This document shows positions 1 to 5,009 of a stretch of DNA of 38,490 bases, piece after piece. Where the stretch lies: positions 1 to 38,490 of the IMG/VR virus record IMGVR_UViG_3300026263_000447; one strand, given 5' to 3'. The notes below the pieces were generated by a model. The model saw only the letters and a list, made by a program, of their open reading frames with translations, did not search any database and was not told the origin of the DNA. Both the position numbers and the translations under genes were made by a program. Positions within the stretch are counted from its first letter, which is position 1. Every line of letters starts with the position of its first letter. The DNA comes from a virus.

Positions 1-84
1 CCCGACGTTGTAAAACTAATTGATGAGTCAGTTGAAAGAACTCTGAGAATTAGAGAAGATTGGATATTACCAGACCGATGCTAA
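1..84 (+). CDS. C-terminal end of an upstream gene, partial
   Basis: Frame 1 is open from the first base to a TAA at 82-84 and encodes the last 27 residues of a protein that begins outside the window, ending ...WILPDRC. The residues are a plausible charged helix followed by a short tail. The next gene's ATG at 78 overlaps this stop by 7 nt, which supports both being real and translationally coupled. No family can be assigned from so short a piece. Confidence 0.5.
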   Translation, partial: PDVVKLIDESVERTLRIREDWILPDRC

Positions 85-293
85 ACGAAGATAAAAAATA
101 CGCGCAAGTAACTAGATTAAGAATCGATCCAGCCCTGCTTGCCACTCAAAAGAGAATCTTGATGAAACTGATACAAGAAGCATCAGACAAATCAAGACCT
201 GACCTTGAAGGCAGCAGCCACAAGCACCCCGAATACGGCCTGTTGTGGGGGATTGTTGAGTTGTTGGATGAGATTGAGGATACTGCCAAATAA
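78..293 (+). CDS. Small hypothetical protein (71 aa)
   Basis: Unrecognised, charged, mostly helical 71-residue protein. A longer reading would start at a TTG at 60, but the ATG at 78 is preferred because it overlaps the stop of the upstream gene in the usual phage manner. The C-terminal half (LLWGIVELLDEIEDTAK) looks like an amphipathic helix. There is no clear Shine-Dalgarno. It is followed directly by the first C-run/G-run hairpin repeat, which probably marks the end of this transcription unit. Confidence 0.6.
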   Translation: MLNEDKKYAQVTRLRIDPALLATQKRILMKLIQEASDKSRPDLEGSSHKHPEYGLLWGIVELLDEIEDTAK

Positions 294-340
294 ATTTGCC
301 CAATTAAATAAATGTAAATAAATAAAAGGTTTTACTCGAC

Positions 341-405
341 TTATCCCCCCCCATACCCCCCCCGCGAACTTTCCTGGAATATTCTCGGGGGGTCTGGGGG
401 GTATG
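341..405 (+). repeat. C-run/G-run hairpin repeat, copy 1
   Basis: Left arm C8-ATA-C8 at 345-363, loop with the conserved word CCTGGAAT followed by TTCTCGG, right arm G6-TCT-G6 at 387-401. The arms pair over about 15 bp with one central mismatch (ATA against TCT). No U-run follows, so it is not a standard intrinsic terminator. It lies just upstream of a class A promoter, as copies 3, 4 and the decayed copy do. Confidence 0.9.
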
Positions 406-418
406 ACACATTTTGTTC

Positions 419-447
419 TGGACTTTTTCTGAAAATCATGGTCTAAT
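419..447 (+). promoter_or_regulatory. Class A near-leaderless promoter for the ArfA-like gene
   Basis: -35 TGGACT at 419-424, 17-bp spacer beginning TTTTCT, -10 TCTAAT at 442-447, then exactly 6 nt to the ATG at 454. It matches the other class A promoters (TTGACT-TTTTCC...). Transcription would start at or next to the ATG. Confidence 0.75.
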
Positions 448-453
448 TGCAAC

Positions 454-864
454 ATGAAAACAAAAGCGAGAGTCAACAAGGAAGGCTTTATGGGGAGCGC
501 ATCCCGCGAGCATAAAGTCAAGAAGGGAAAAGGTTCTTTCCGCAGGAGAACGAAACATCAGAAAAAAAAACTGGTAGGACAGCCTTTGTCCCACCCCCTG
601 TGTTATACTGTACGCATGATGATTAAGGAAGATAAGAGACAAGCTACTTACGAACTCTGGTTTTTGGGCGATGTGTTTAACTCACGGGTTAAGACTCGTG
701 AATCCTTTGACGCGCTACTTGAGGAAGCGCACGAGTGTTTGCAACACGCAGTTGAAGCCAAGCTTGTAGTGGGCGGTGTTGAGATCGTAGAGGTTAGCCC
801 AGACGGCAAGATTGTAGAATCGGTCTGGTCAATGAACGTCGATGAATTTGAGAAAAAAAACTAA
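454..864 (+). CDS. ArfA-like ribosome-rescue peptide, frame open into the next gene
   Basis: Residues 22-34 (KKGKGSFRRRTKH) closely resemble the conserved core of the alternative ribosome-rescue factor ArfA (KKGKGSYMRKGKH in E. coli), which places a basic tail in the empty mRNA channel of stalled ribosomes and recruits RF2. The start at 454 is supported by a class A promoter ending 6 nt upstream. The ArfA-like part covers about 40 residues; the frame then has no stop. It crosses a 9-bp inverted repeat (573-595) and a class B promoter and joins the next gene in frame, giving 136 aa in all. E. coli arfA also carries a hairpin inside its coding region, so that it is made from stopless mRNA. Whether the product here is short (nonstop) or the 136-aa run-on cannot be told. 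The family call rests on a short motif. Confidence 0.55.
   Translation: MKTKARVNKEGFMGSASREHKVKKGKGSFRRRTKHQKKKLVGQPLSHPLCYTVRMMIKEDKRQATYELWFLGDVFNSRVKTRESFDALLEEAHECLQHAVEAKLVVGGVEIVEVSPDGKIVESVWSMNVDEFEKKN
573..609 (+). promoter_or_regulatory. Class B promoter with operator-like palindrome, copy 1
   Basis: Inverted repeat GGTAGGACA (573-581), 5-nt loop, TGTCCCACC (587-595), then CCCCTGTG and a -10 TATACT at 604-609, 6 nt before the ATG at 616. No -35 hexamer lies 17 bp upstream of the -10. The palindrome-to-minus-10 distance (29 nt from TAGGAC to the -10) is identical in all three class B copies. Confidence 0.7.
616..864 (+). CDS. Small hypothetical protein (82 aa) from an internal start
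   Basis: Unrecognised protein starting MMIKEDKRQATYELWF. It lies in the same frame as the ArfA-like ORF, but the class B promoter ending 6 nt upstream of ATG 616 makes this an independent start; ATG 619 is an equally placed alternative. The composition suggests a small alpha/beta fold: a strand-like YELWFLG, a helix FDALLEEAHECLQHAV, then strands VVGGVEIVEV and IVESVWSM. It is followed after 12 nt by a further small gene. Confidence 0.75.
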   Translation: MMIKEDKRQATYELWFLGDVFNSRVKTRESFDALLEEAHECLQHAVEAKLVVGGVEIVEVSPDGKIVESVWSMNVDEFEKKN

Positions 865-876
865 AACAAAAAAATT

Positions 877-1053
877 ATGAAGATAGAAGATCAACAAGTA
901 AAAGTAGGCGACGAGGTTCGCGTAGGAATGCAACTAATGATAGTTGATGAAATCACAGAATTTGACACCGTGATTGTGATTGATCAAGACGGTGGAGAGT
1001 TAGAATTAACAGAAGACGAGATTGACGTTTATATTGACCGACAAAAGGTGTAA
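877..1053 (+). CDS. Small acidic hypothetical protein (58 aa)
   Basis: ATG 877 to TAA 1053, MKIEDQQVKVGDEVRVGM... The pattern of alternating Val/Ile with GDEVRVG near the N-terminus suggests a small beta-barrel of KOW or SH3 type, but no family is clear. It is very acidic (LTEDEIDVYIDR near the end). The ATG is preceded by an A-rich leader without a Shine-Dalgarno. It sits 12 nt after one gene and 5 nt before the next, so it is probably co-transcribed from the class B promoter at 604. Confidence 0.7.
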   Translation: MKIEDQQVKVGDEVRVGMQLMIVDEITEFDTVIVIDQDGGELELTEDEIDVYIDRQKV

Positions 1054-1058
1054 AGATT

Positions 1059-1469
1059 ATGAAAGACGAAGTACAAATTTATAGAAATCTCCATCGCACA
1101 GAAGAAGATGGAACACACGTTTACAGCGTAAAGAACGACAAGAATCACGTTGAGGATCACGTCACTGAAATTGCGTTAATCAATCCTAAGTTCCGTGTTC
1201 AAAAGGCGGGACAAAAGAAGGTGCGTAAAGAAGGAAAGAAGAACGTCCACGCTTACATCCAAGGAAAAAGGATGTCAGGCATAGGTCAAATCCTTCCTCA
1301 TGTTAGCGGTTGGAGGCAGGTAACTTATAATCCATACCGCGATGATCATTTTGTTTTAGCTAGTGATCACGAAACAGAAGTCGTAAACGCTGTTATGGTT
1401 CACATTGAAGATGGCAGCGTTTGGGCATTGAATCCAGTAACAACACCAAAGGTTAATTTAGAGATATGA
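1059..1469 (+). CDS. Hypothetical protein (136 aa)
   Basis: Unrecognised. The N-terminal half is basic and polar (residues 45-70 include KAGQKKVRKEGKKNVHAYIQGKRM), which would suit nucleic-acid binding. The C-terminal half (HFVLASDHETEVVNAVMVHIEDGSVWALNP) looks like a small beta domain. It starts 5 nt after the preceding stop and its TGA overlaps the ATG of the next gene, so it belongs to the 616-1606 transcription unit. Function cannot be inferred. Confidence 0.75.
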   Translation: MKDEVQIYRNLHRTEEDGTHVYSVKNDKNHVEDHVTEIALINPKFRVQKAGQKKVRKEGKKNVHAYIQGKRMSGIGQILPHVSGWRQVTYNPYRDDHFVLASDHETEVVNAVMVHIEDGSVWALNPVTTPKVNLEI

Positions 1470-1606
1470 ATAGATACTTTAAAATTAAGTGTGACGAACA
1501 TGGAGAGCCGTCCGAAGAGTCAATAGTGGAAATTTACCCTCCTTATGGGGTAGCTTTTTCCTTGGGAATATTAATTGGAATCACAATAACGATTATTATC
1601 CTATGA
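1466..1606 (+). CDS. Small single-span membrane protein (46 aa)
   Basis: The ATG overlaps the preceding stop (ATGA). A short N-terminal domain (MNRYFKIKCDEHGEPSEES) is followed by a hydrophobic C-terminal segment, residues about 28-46 (GVAFSLGILIGITITIIIL), long enough for one transmembrane helix running to the last residue. It is one of several tiny membrane peptides in this early region. No family recognised. The hairpin repeat copy 2 follows. Confidence 0.65.
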   Translation: MNRYFKIKCDEHGEPSEESIVEIYPPYGVAFSLGILIGITITIIIL

Positions 1607-1639
1607 AATTACCAATTTAAATAAAGCCAAATAAATAAA

Positions 1640-1718
1640 GTCTAACCCCCCCCATACCCCCCCCGCGAAAATACCTGGAATGTTCTCGGGGGGTCTGGGG
1701 GGGGCACGGAACTTGCTT
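1640..1718 (+). repeat. C-run/G-run hairpin repeat, copy 2
   Basis: Left arm C8-ATA-C8 at 1646-1664, conserved loop with ACCTGGAATGTTCTC, right arm G6-TCT-G8 at 1688-1704. The right flank CACGGAACTTGCT is shared with copy 4. The left flank is A+T-rich, with runs of AAATAAA like copy 1. Confidence 0.9.
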
Positions 1719-1726
1719 CAGGGAAG

Positions 1727-1735
1727 TTATTCACA
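1727..1735 (+). promoter_or_regulatory. DnaA-box-like nonamer
   Basis: TTATTCACA, a perfect match to the DnaA box consensus TTATNCACA, just downstream of hairpin repeat copy 2 and upstream of the gene at 1846. It is one of five in 3.5 kb. Confidence 0.5.
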
Positions 1736-1845
1736 ACGGTCTTTTTTTCTCGTATTCGGAGGGCTTTTCGTAGTAATCTTTTAGAAGTGGGAGGCACAAC
1801 GCCAACCATATTAACCACCGCAACAGCGGGGAAAGGAAATCAGAA

Positions 1846-2292
1846 ATGATTCAAAAAGAAAATGGTCGCTCACAGGCAAGTGAGACAAACGCAACCTTCA
1901 ACAAATTGTCCGCACATGGGTTGTTGTTGTTTGCAGAGTGGTATAACAAAAATGTAACCGTGATCGCGGAGGAATTCGCAAAAGGTTCTCACGATGATAT
2001 CGATCCATATAAAACCCTTAATGAGTTTGCGTTATGGTTGTACACGGAATATCCAGAGCGGGTTATGTTCTTAAATCGTCAGGTTCGTGCCGATCAGTTG
2101 TTCGACAGTATCAATTGGGCTGATCTTGAAGATTCGGCGTGTGATCCTTATGCAGGAACTAATCCAGTTATTACCAAGGCTATCGTTGATGACAATGGCG
2201 AACTGAGGGATATGACCAGTGAAGAACTGGACGAAGTAAACGAGCTATGCTCTGACGGTGTTCATGAGTGGTTCATAGAGCGTTATGCCTAA
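1846..2292 (+). CDS. Hypothetical acidic protein (148 aa)
   Basis: Unrecognised and strongly acidic, with several tryptophans. Helical segments are likely at residues 21-45 (FNKLSAHGLLLFAEWYNKNV), 58-75 and 130-148. The acidic, small, soluble character would fit a host-takeover protein or DNA mimic, but this is only a compositional impression. Unlike most neighbours it has a recognisable Shine-Dalgarno (AAAGGAAA, about 7 nt before the ATG) and a long leader. It is a single-gene unit closed by a strong terminator at 2300. Confidence 0.75.
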   Translation: MIQKENGRSQASETNATFNKLSAHGLLLFAEWYNKNVTVIAEEFAKGSHDDIDPYKTLNEFALWLYTEYPERVMFLNRQVRADQLFDSINWADLEDSACDPYAGTNPVITKAIVDDNGELRDMTSEELDEVNELCSDGVHEWFIERYA

Positions 2293-2299
2293 CAGAAGT

Positions 2300-2331
2300 G
2301 GGGGGCGAAAGCCCCCCCTTCATTTTATTTT
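2300..2331 (+). terminator. Intrinsic terminator
   Basis: Stem GGGGGGC (2300-2306), GAAA tetraloop, GCCCCCC (2311-2317), followed by a T-rich tract. It lies directly after the gene ending at 2292 and before a class B promoter. Confidence 0.9.
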
Positions 2332-2343
2332 AAGAATTTAACA

Positions 2344-2380
2344 GGTAGGACTGCGAATGTCTCACCTCCTGTGATACTAT
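2344..2380 (+). promoter_or_regulatory. Class B promoter with operator-like palindrome, copy 2
   Basis: GGTAGGAC (2344-2351), short loop, GTCTCACC (2359-2366), then CTCCTGTG and a -10 TACTAT at 2375-2380, 6 nt before ATG 2387. The palindrome is weaker here than in the other two copies, but spacing is identical. Confidence 0.65.
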
Positions 2381-2386
2381 AGGCAC

Positions 2387-2656
2387 ATGATTATGAACGA
2401 AGAACAACAAGCAAAAATCCTCCTCAACAACGAGGTCAAAGTCACCGACCACCGCAGTGAATTTTGGAACTGCACGGGTCGTGTGCGTAACGTCATGGCC
2501 GATGGCCGCACACTTGAGATTGACCTTGATTGGAGCGGCAAGACCGTTCTTCTCGACGTCACCCTTGTGAGTGAGATTCAAGAGTCAACACAGTTCGCCA
2601 AGACTGAACAAAGCCTTGGCCCAATCGCAAACCACTTGGTAAAGGATGGGATTTAA
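2387..2656 (+). CDS. Small hypothetical protein (89 aa)
   Basis: Unrecognised. The start at 2387 is set by the class B promoter ending 6 nt upstream; a second in-frame ATG at 2393 carries the recurrent ATGAACGA start context. Alternating hydrophobic residues (NNEVKVTDH, CTGRVRNVMADGRTLEIDLDW, KTVLLDVTLVSEI) suggest a small beta-barrel over residues 14-65, with a disordered C-terminal tail. It is the first gene of a unit that also holds two further tiny ORFs. Confidence 0.75.
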   Translation: MIMNEEQQAKILLNNEVKVTDHRSEFWNCTGRVRNVMADGRTLEIDLDWSGKTVLLDVTLVSEIQESTQFAKTEQSLGPIANHLVKDGI

Positions 2657-2658
2657 CC

Positions 2659-2715
2659 ATGTTAACCTTGATCATAGGAATGCTAGCGATAGCGGCGGTT
2701 CACAATTGGAACTAA
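2659..2715 (+). CDS. Possible hydrophobic micropeptide (18 aa)
   Basis: ATG 2659, 2 nt after the previous stop, encodes MLTLIIGMLAIAAVHNWN. It is almost entirely hydrophobic and could be a membrane-inserted peptide. It is too short for confidence from sequence alone; support is position (tight spacing on both sides) and the pattern of other tiny hydrophobic ORFs in this region. Confidence 0.35.
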   Translation: MLTLIIGMLAIAAVHNWN

Positions 2716-2719
2716 TTAT

Positions 2720-2893
2720 ATGAAGGATAAACTCTTATTTGATAAATGGTTTAAAGAGAAAAGGTCAGACATAGAATTATTATATGAGGACTATAAACAA
2801 ACACAGGACGGCACACCACCGTTAACCTATCATCAATTTGCGTTTGCGTTTTATATGGAAACAAAACATTTTGATAGTCTCTCTCTAAACTGA
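2720..2893 (+). CDS. Small hypothetical protein (57 aa)
   Basis: ATG 2720 to TGA 2893, MKDKLLFDKWFKEKRSDIELL... It is rich in Lys, Asp and aromatics and likely helical (residues 5-30). A possible second helix lies in TYHQFAFAFYMETKHF. No Shine-Dalgarno. It is the last gene of the class B unit starting at 2387 and is followed by the decayed hairpin repeat. Function unknown. Confidence 0.6.
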   Translation: MKDKLLFDKWFKEKRSDIELLYEDYKQTQDGTPPLTYHQFAFAFYMETKHFDSLSLN

Positions 2894-2906
2894 AAAAGGG
2901 CAATTT

Positions 2907-2950
2907 GGGGGACCCCCGCGAACATTCCTGGTTGTCAATCATTTTCTCGG
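2907..2950 (+). repeat. Decayed copy of the C-run/G-run hairpin repeat
   Basis: The core CCCCCGCGAACATTCCTGG (2913-2931) matches the left arm end and loop of copies 1 and 2, and TTCTCGG at 2944-2950 matches the right loop edge. About 10 nt of foreign sequence interrupt the loop and the G-run arm is missing. It still precedes a class A promoter. Confidence 0.6.
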
Positions 2951-3014
2951 TATTTTGATCGGCTAAATCTTTTGTCAATCAAAAATGATTCACAAGCTGT
3001 GAGTAAGTTTAGGG

Positions 3015-3043
3015 TTGACTTTTTCTAGTTATTGAGCTATATT
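3015..3043 (+). promoter_or_regulatory. Class A near-leaderless promoter
   Basis: -35 TTGACT 3015-3020, 17-bp spacer starting TTTTCTAG, -10 TATATT 3038-3043, then 6 nt to ATG 3050. Confidence 0.85.
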
Positions 3044-3049
3044 TACATT

Positions 3050-3286
3050 ATGAATATCACAGGGAAAAGAATCTTAATTGCCCCTAGCGACATTGCCACC
3101 AAACGCACCAAGGAGCGTATTAAGCAGCACGGCGAAAATGGCATTGCGCCTTTTAAGGTCGAGGATTGGCGGGGCATCAGTGATCAGAACATGAGTTTTC
3201 TTTTACGTGCTGATGATGGATGGTTCGGGTGGTTACATAAAGATCAGTTTGTGCATCTTGCGACCTTGATCAACGACAGAAACTAA
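3050..3286 (+). CDS. Small hypothetical protein (78 aa)
   Basis: Unrecognised, starting MNITGKRILIAPSD. The frame extends upstream to 3032, but that part lies in the promoter; ATG 3050 is 6 nt after the -10 box and is the real start. A basic segment (TKRTKERIKQHGENG) is followed by a tryptophan-rich part (VEDWRGISDQ, ADDGWFGWLHKDQF). A small mixed alpha/beta fold is likely. Single-gene unit: the next class A promoter begins 40 nt after its stop. Confidence 0.75.
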   Translation: MNITGKRILIAPSDIATKRTKERIKQHGENGIAPFKVEDWRGISDQNMSFLLRADDGWFGWLHKDQFVHLATLINDRN

Positions 3287-3289
3287 TCC

Positions 3290-3298
3290 TGTGAATAA
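3290..3298 (-). promoter_or_regulatory. DnaA-box-like nonamer (minus orientation)
   Basis: TGTGAATAA on the + strand, i.e. TTATTCACA on the minus strand, 27 nt upstream of the -35 of the class A promoter at 3326. Confidence 0.5.
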
Positions 3299-3325
3299 CT
3301 TTTTCAAGAAAATACCCTCTAGCCC

Positions 3326-3354
3326 TTGACTTTTTCCAGTAATTGGAGTACTGT
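3326..3354 (+). promoter_or_regulatory. Class A near-leaderless promoter
   Basis: -35 TTGACT 3326-3331, 17-bp spacer TTTTCCAGTAATTGGAG, -10 TACTGT 3349-3354, then 6 nt to ATG 3361. A-rich sequence just upstream (TTTTTCAAGAAAATA) resembles an UP element and recurs before the promoters at 3781 and 4973. Confidence 0.85.
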
Positions 3355-3360
3355 ATTTAC

Positions 3361-3654
3361 ATGATGAACGACATGATGCCAACAATCGAAGAAACCATCA
3401 CCCCCGACATCCAAGCCCAGCTAGAGCATGAGGAGTGGGAGCGTGGGAACGAAGATCGCGAACGCTGGGAGGCGACTGAGGCCGAGCATGGGCCGCTGTT
3501 GACCTCCGCTCAGTGGGGACAGCACCAGTCCGACATGAATGACCATATCGATTGGTTTCACGCTCGCTGGTGCGATAAGCAAGACGAGCTAGAAGAGCAA
3601 TGGGCTGAAGAGGCGGAGGTTGAAGCGTGGTTTACTGATGGGGTTTTAAAATAA
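3361..3654 (+). CDS. Highly acidic small hypothetical protein (97 aa)
   Basis: Very rich in Glu, Asp and Trp (for example EHEEWERGNEDRERWEATEAEH and EEQWAEEAEVEAWF) and probably all helical. The promoter fixes the start at ATG 3361 (MMNDMMP) rather than 18 nt upstream. Such acidity is typical of some phage DNA-mimic inhibitors and host-takeover proteins, but no family was recognised and this is inference only. Single-gene unit followed by hairpin repeat copy 3. Confidence 0.75.
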   Translation: MMNDMMPTIEETITPDIQAQLEHEEWERGNEDRERWEATEAEHGPLLTSAQWGQHQSDMNDHIDWFHARWCDKQDELEEQWAEEAEVEAWFTDGVLK

Positions 3655-3655
3655 T

Positions 3656-3735
3656 TAAAACTTATTCACACCCCCCAGACCCCCCACGAAGATACCTGGA
3701 ATGTTCTCGGGGGGTCTGGGGGGGGTATGAAACCT
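3656..3735 (+). repeat. C-run/G-run hairpin repeat, copy 3
   Basis: Perfect 15-bp stem: C6-AGA-C6 (3671-3685) pairs with G6-TCT-G6 (3709-3723), 23-nt loop carrying ACCTGGAATGTTCTC. The left flank includes a DnaA-box-like nonamer. Nearly identical to copy 4 across the hairpin. Confidence 0.95.
3662..3670 (+). promoter_or_regulatory. DnaA-box-like nonamer
   Basis: TTATTCACA abutting the C-run arm of hairpin repeat copy 3. Confidence 0.5.
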
Positions 3736-3780
3736 GCTTCAGTCCTCGTAAACTTTTTTTAGAAAAAACGCTCTGAGCCC

Positions 3781-3809
3781 TTGACTTTTTCCAGTAATTG
3801 GATTACCTT
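3781..3809 (+). promoter_or_regulatory. Class A near-leaderless promoter
   Basis: -35 TTGACT 3781-3786, 17-bp spacer TTTTCCAGTAATTGGAT, -10 TACCTT 3804-3809, then 8 nt (GTATCAAG) to ATG 3818. The spacer is almost identical to those at 3332 and 4979. Confidence 0.8.
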
Positions 3810-3817
3810 GTATCAAG

Positions 3818-4036
3818 ATGAACGAAGTAAAAGAAGCCAAAAAGTTGTGGGCGGTAATGAGAGAACCACGGTTAACACAGAATCAAATGTCAAACGTATA
3901 TCGGGCGGTGAGTACGAGCAGCACCTTATTTGAGGCGCAGCTAAATTTCCGCCACTATCAACACACTAACAGCGAAGGAACAACAGAAAGCCAATTCGTT
4001 GTATTAAGAAAAATTTTTGAGAAAGTTACAGCATAG
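3818..4036 (+). CDS. Small hypothetical protein (72 aa)
   Basis: Unrecognised and probably helical. It starts in the recurrent context TCAAG-ATGAACGA, 8 nt after a class A -10 box. Its last codons overlap the palindrome of the next class B promoter (4034-4052), so transcription of this gene runs into that promoter. No motif identified. Confidence 0.75.
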   Translation: MNEVKEAKKLWAVMREPRLTQNQMSNVYRAVSTSSTLFEAQLNFRHYQHTNSEGTTESQFVVLRKIFEKVTA

Positions 4037-4068
4037 GACAGCGGATGTCCTACCCCCTGTGGTAAACT
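4034..4068 (+). promoter_or_regulatory. Class B promoter with operator-like palindrome, copy 3
   Basis: Perfect inverted repeat TAGGACA (4034-4040), 5-nt loop, TGTCCTA (4046-4052), then CCCCCTGTG and a -10 TAAACT at 4063-4068, 6 nt before ATG 4075. It overlaps the stop codon of the upstream gene. Confidence 0.75.
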
Positions 4069-4074
4069 ACTAGT

Positions 4075-4359
4075 ATGAAAATGAAAATGAAACTGAATAA
4101 AGAAGAGCAAGAATTTATCGCTAAGAACATCACAAACTTTGACGTCGTGACAGAGATTGAAGTCAACGACATTGAGGTTCGTATTCATGGCGAACTTTTC
4201 AGTGGTGTTGGTAGTGCTGCGATTTATCGCACTAATGACATCAAAGCCATTTACTCACACACTCACGCCAAATGCGTGAAAGCTGAAAAGAAGCTGCGTG
4301 AGATTAAAAAGCTTGAAACCAATGCCAGCATGGCAGCTAGGATGGAGAACATAGACTAG
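4075..4359 (+). CDS. Small hypothetical protein (94 aa)
   Basis: Unrecognised. It starts MKMKMKLNKEEQEFIAKN 6 nt after the class B -10. A central beta-like part (VVTEIEVNDIEVRIHGELFSGVGSAAIY) is followed by a basic C-terminal helix (KCVKAEKKLREIKKLE). The G/A-rich turn may be a fold core. First gene of a unit with 4370 and probably 4606. Confidence 0.75.
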   Translation: MKMKMKLNKEEQEFIAKNITNFDVVTEIEVNDIEVRIHGELFSGVGSAAIYRTNDIKAIYSHTHAKCVKAEKKLREIKKLETNASMAARMENID

Positions 4360-4369
4360 TAAAAAAGAT

Positions 4370-4537
4370 ATGAACAACTGGACAAGCTACAACAGACAAC
4401 GGGCCGAGATTAATGAGCTCGCAGACATACGGCGCACAAAGAAGCACATTTACTATTGTGATCTTGTTATCTCTGCGTGTATTGGCGCAAGCCTTACCAT
4501 AATCGCTGTAATCGCTCACATGATGATAGTGGGATAA
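4370..4537 (+). CDS. Small single-span membrane protein (55 aa)
   Basis: ATG 4370, 10 nt after the previous stop, starting MNNWTSYNRQRAEINELADIRR. Residues about 32-54 (LVISACIGASLTIIAVIAHMMIV) form one transmembrane helix, with a basic segment (RRTKKH) just before it. This predicts a cytoplasmic N-terminus and a C-terminus at the outer face of the inner membrane. Its place in a class B unit suggests an early membrane effector, but the role is unknown. Confidence 0.65.
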   Translation: MNNWTSYNRQRAEINELADIRRTKKHIYYCDLVISACIGASLTIIAVIAHMMIVG

Positions 4538-4605
4538 AGCTGGACGTTATAAAATTATGAATATAGGTCGCTAGCTACCTTAGAAGTTAGCCCAAAACTT
4601 AAATC

Positions 4606-4782
4606 ATGATTGAATTAGGTATGGAAGTTGAGACATCCTGCGGGAGTGTTGGCCAAGTGGTCGCCTCTCCAAGGTTTGGCAAAGGCTGGCTAGTCCGTTT
4701 GGGTAGTGGCCGAGAGCTACGCCTTAAGGATGAAGAACTCAGAGAGGTTGACTTGCAAGGTCAGCTTTCTAACTGGGATTAG
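4606..4782 (+). CDS. Small hypothetical protein (58 aa), SH3-like
   Basis: ATG 4606 to TAG 4782. The pattern GMEVETSCGSVGQVVASPRFGKGWLVRLGSGRELRLKDEEL resembles small SH3-like or KOW-like barrels that bind nucleic acid or protein, similar in outline to the proteins at 877 and 5809. No named family assigned. A 68-nt gap separates it from the upstream gene and no clear promoter lies there. It ends about 80 nt before hairpin repeat copy 4. Confidence 0.6.
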   Translation: MIELGMEVETSCGSVGQVVASPRFGKGWLVRLGSGRELRLKDEELREVDLQGQLSNWD

Positions 4783-4847
4783 CCTCAAGCTTCTAAAGCG
4801 AGTAAGACTCGGCGCACTCTCAGCGTGGCAACAGAATGAGAGTCAAC

Positions 4848-4931
4848 TAAAACTTATTCACACCCCCCAGACCCCCCACGAAGATACCTGGAATGTTCTC
4901 GGGGGGTCTGGGGGGGGCACGGAACTTGCTC
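4848..4931 (+). repeat. C-run/G-run hairpin repeat, copy 4
   Basis: Perfect 15-bp stem C6-AGA-C6 (4863-4877) with G6-TCT-G6 (4901-4915), 23-nt loop identical to copy 3. The left flank TAAAACTTATTCACA is shared with copy 3; the right flank CACGGAACTTGCT is shared with copy 2, so the copies are mosaics of each other. Confidence 0.95.
4854..4862 (+). promoter_or_regulatory. DnaA-box-like nonamer
   Basis: TTATTCACA abutting the C-run arm of hairpin repeat copy 4. Confidence 0.5.
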
Positions 4932-4972
4932 TGGCCTTGAAAAACTTTTTTCAAAAAAATACCTCTGGAGCC

Positions 4973-5001
4973 TTGACTTTTTCCAGTAATTGGAGTACTT
5001 T
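4973..5001 (+). promoter_or_regulatory. Class A near-leaderless promoter
   Basis: -35 TTGACT 4973-4978, 17-bp spacer TTTTCCAGTAATTGGAG, -10 TACTTT 4996-5001, then 8 nt (GTATCAAG) to ATG 5010. Confidence 0.85.
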
Positions 5002-5009
5002 GTATCAAG

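Noticed and set aside
341-401. Hairpin repeats as ordinary intrinsic terminators
   Set aside because: Very strong stems but no U-run follows on either strand in any copy, unlike the real terminators at 2300 and 36329.
192-521. Minus-strand ORF spanning hairpin repeat copy 1 (and a similar one at 4854-5231 over copy 4)
   Set aside because: The two predicted proteins share a PPRPPENIPG segment only because both read the repeat. They cover promoters and other genes, so they are not credible genes.
4637-4715. tRNA-like D-arm sequence (GGCCAAGTGGTCGCC)
   Set aside because: No matching acceptor stem, anticodon arm or T-loop within tRNA length; it lies within the coding frame of the 58-aa gene.
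341-4931. CRISPR array
   Set aside because: The repeats are about 1 kb apart with genes between them and have no regular spacers.
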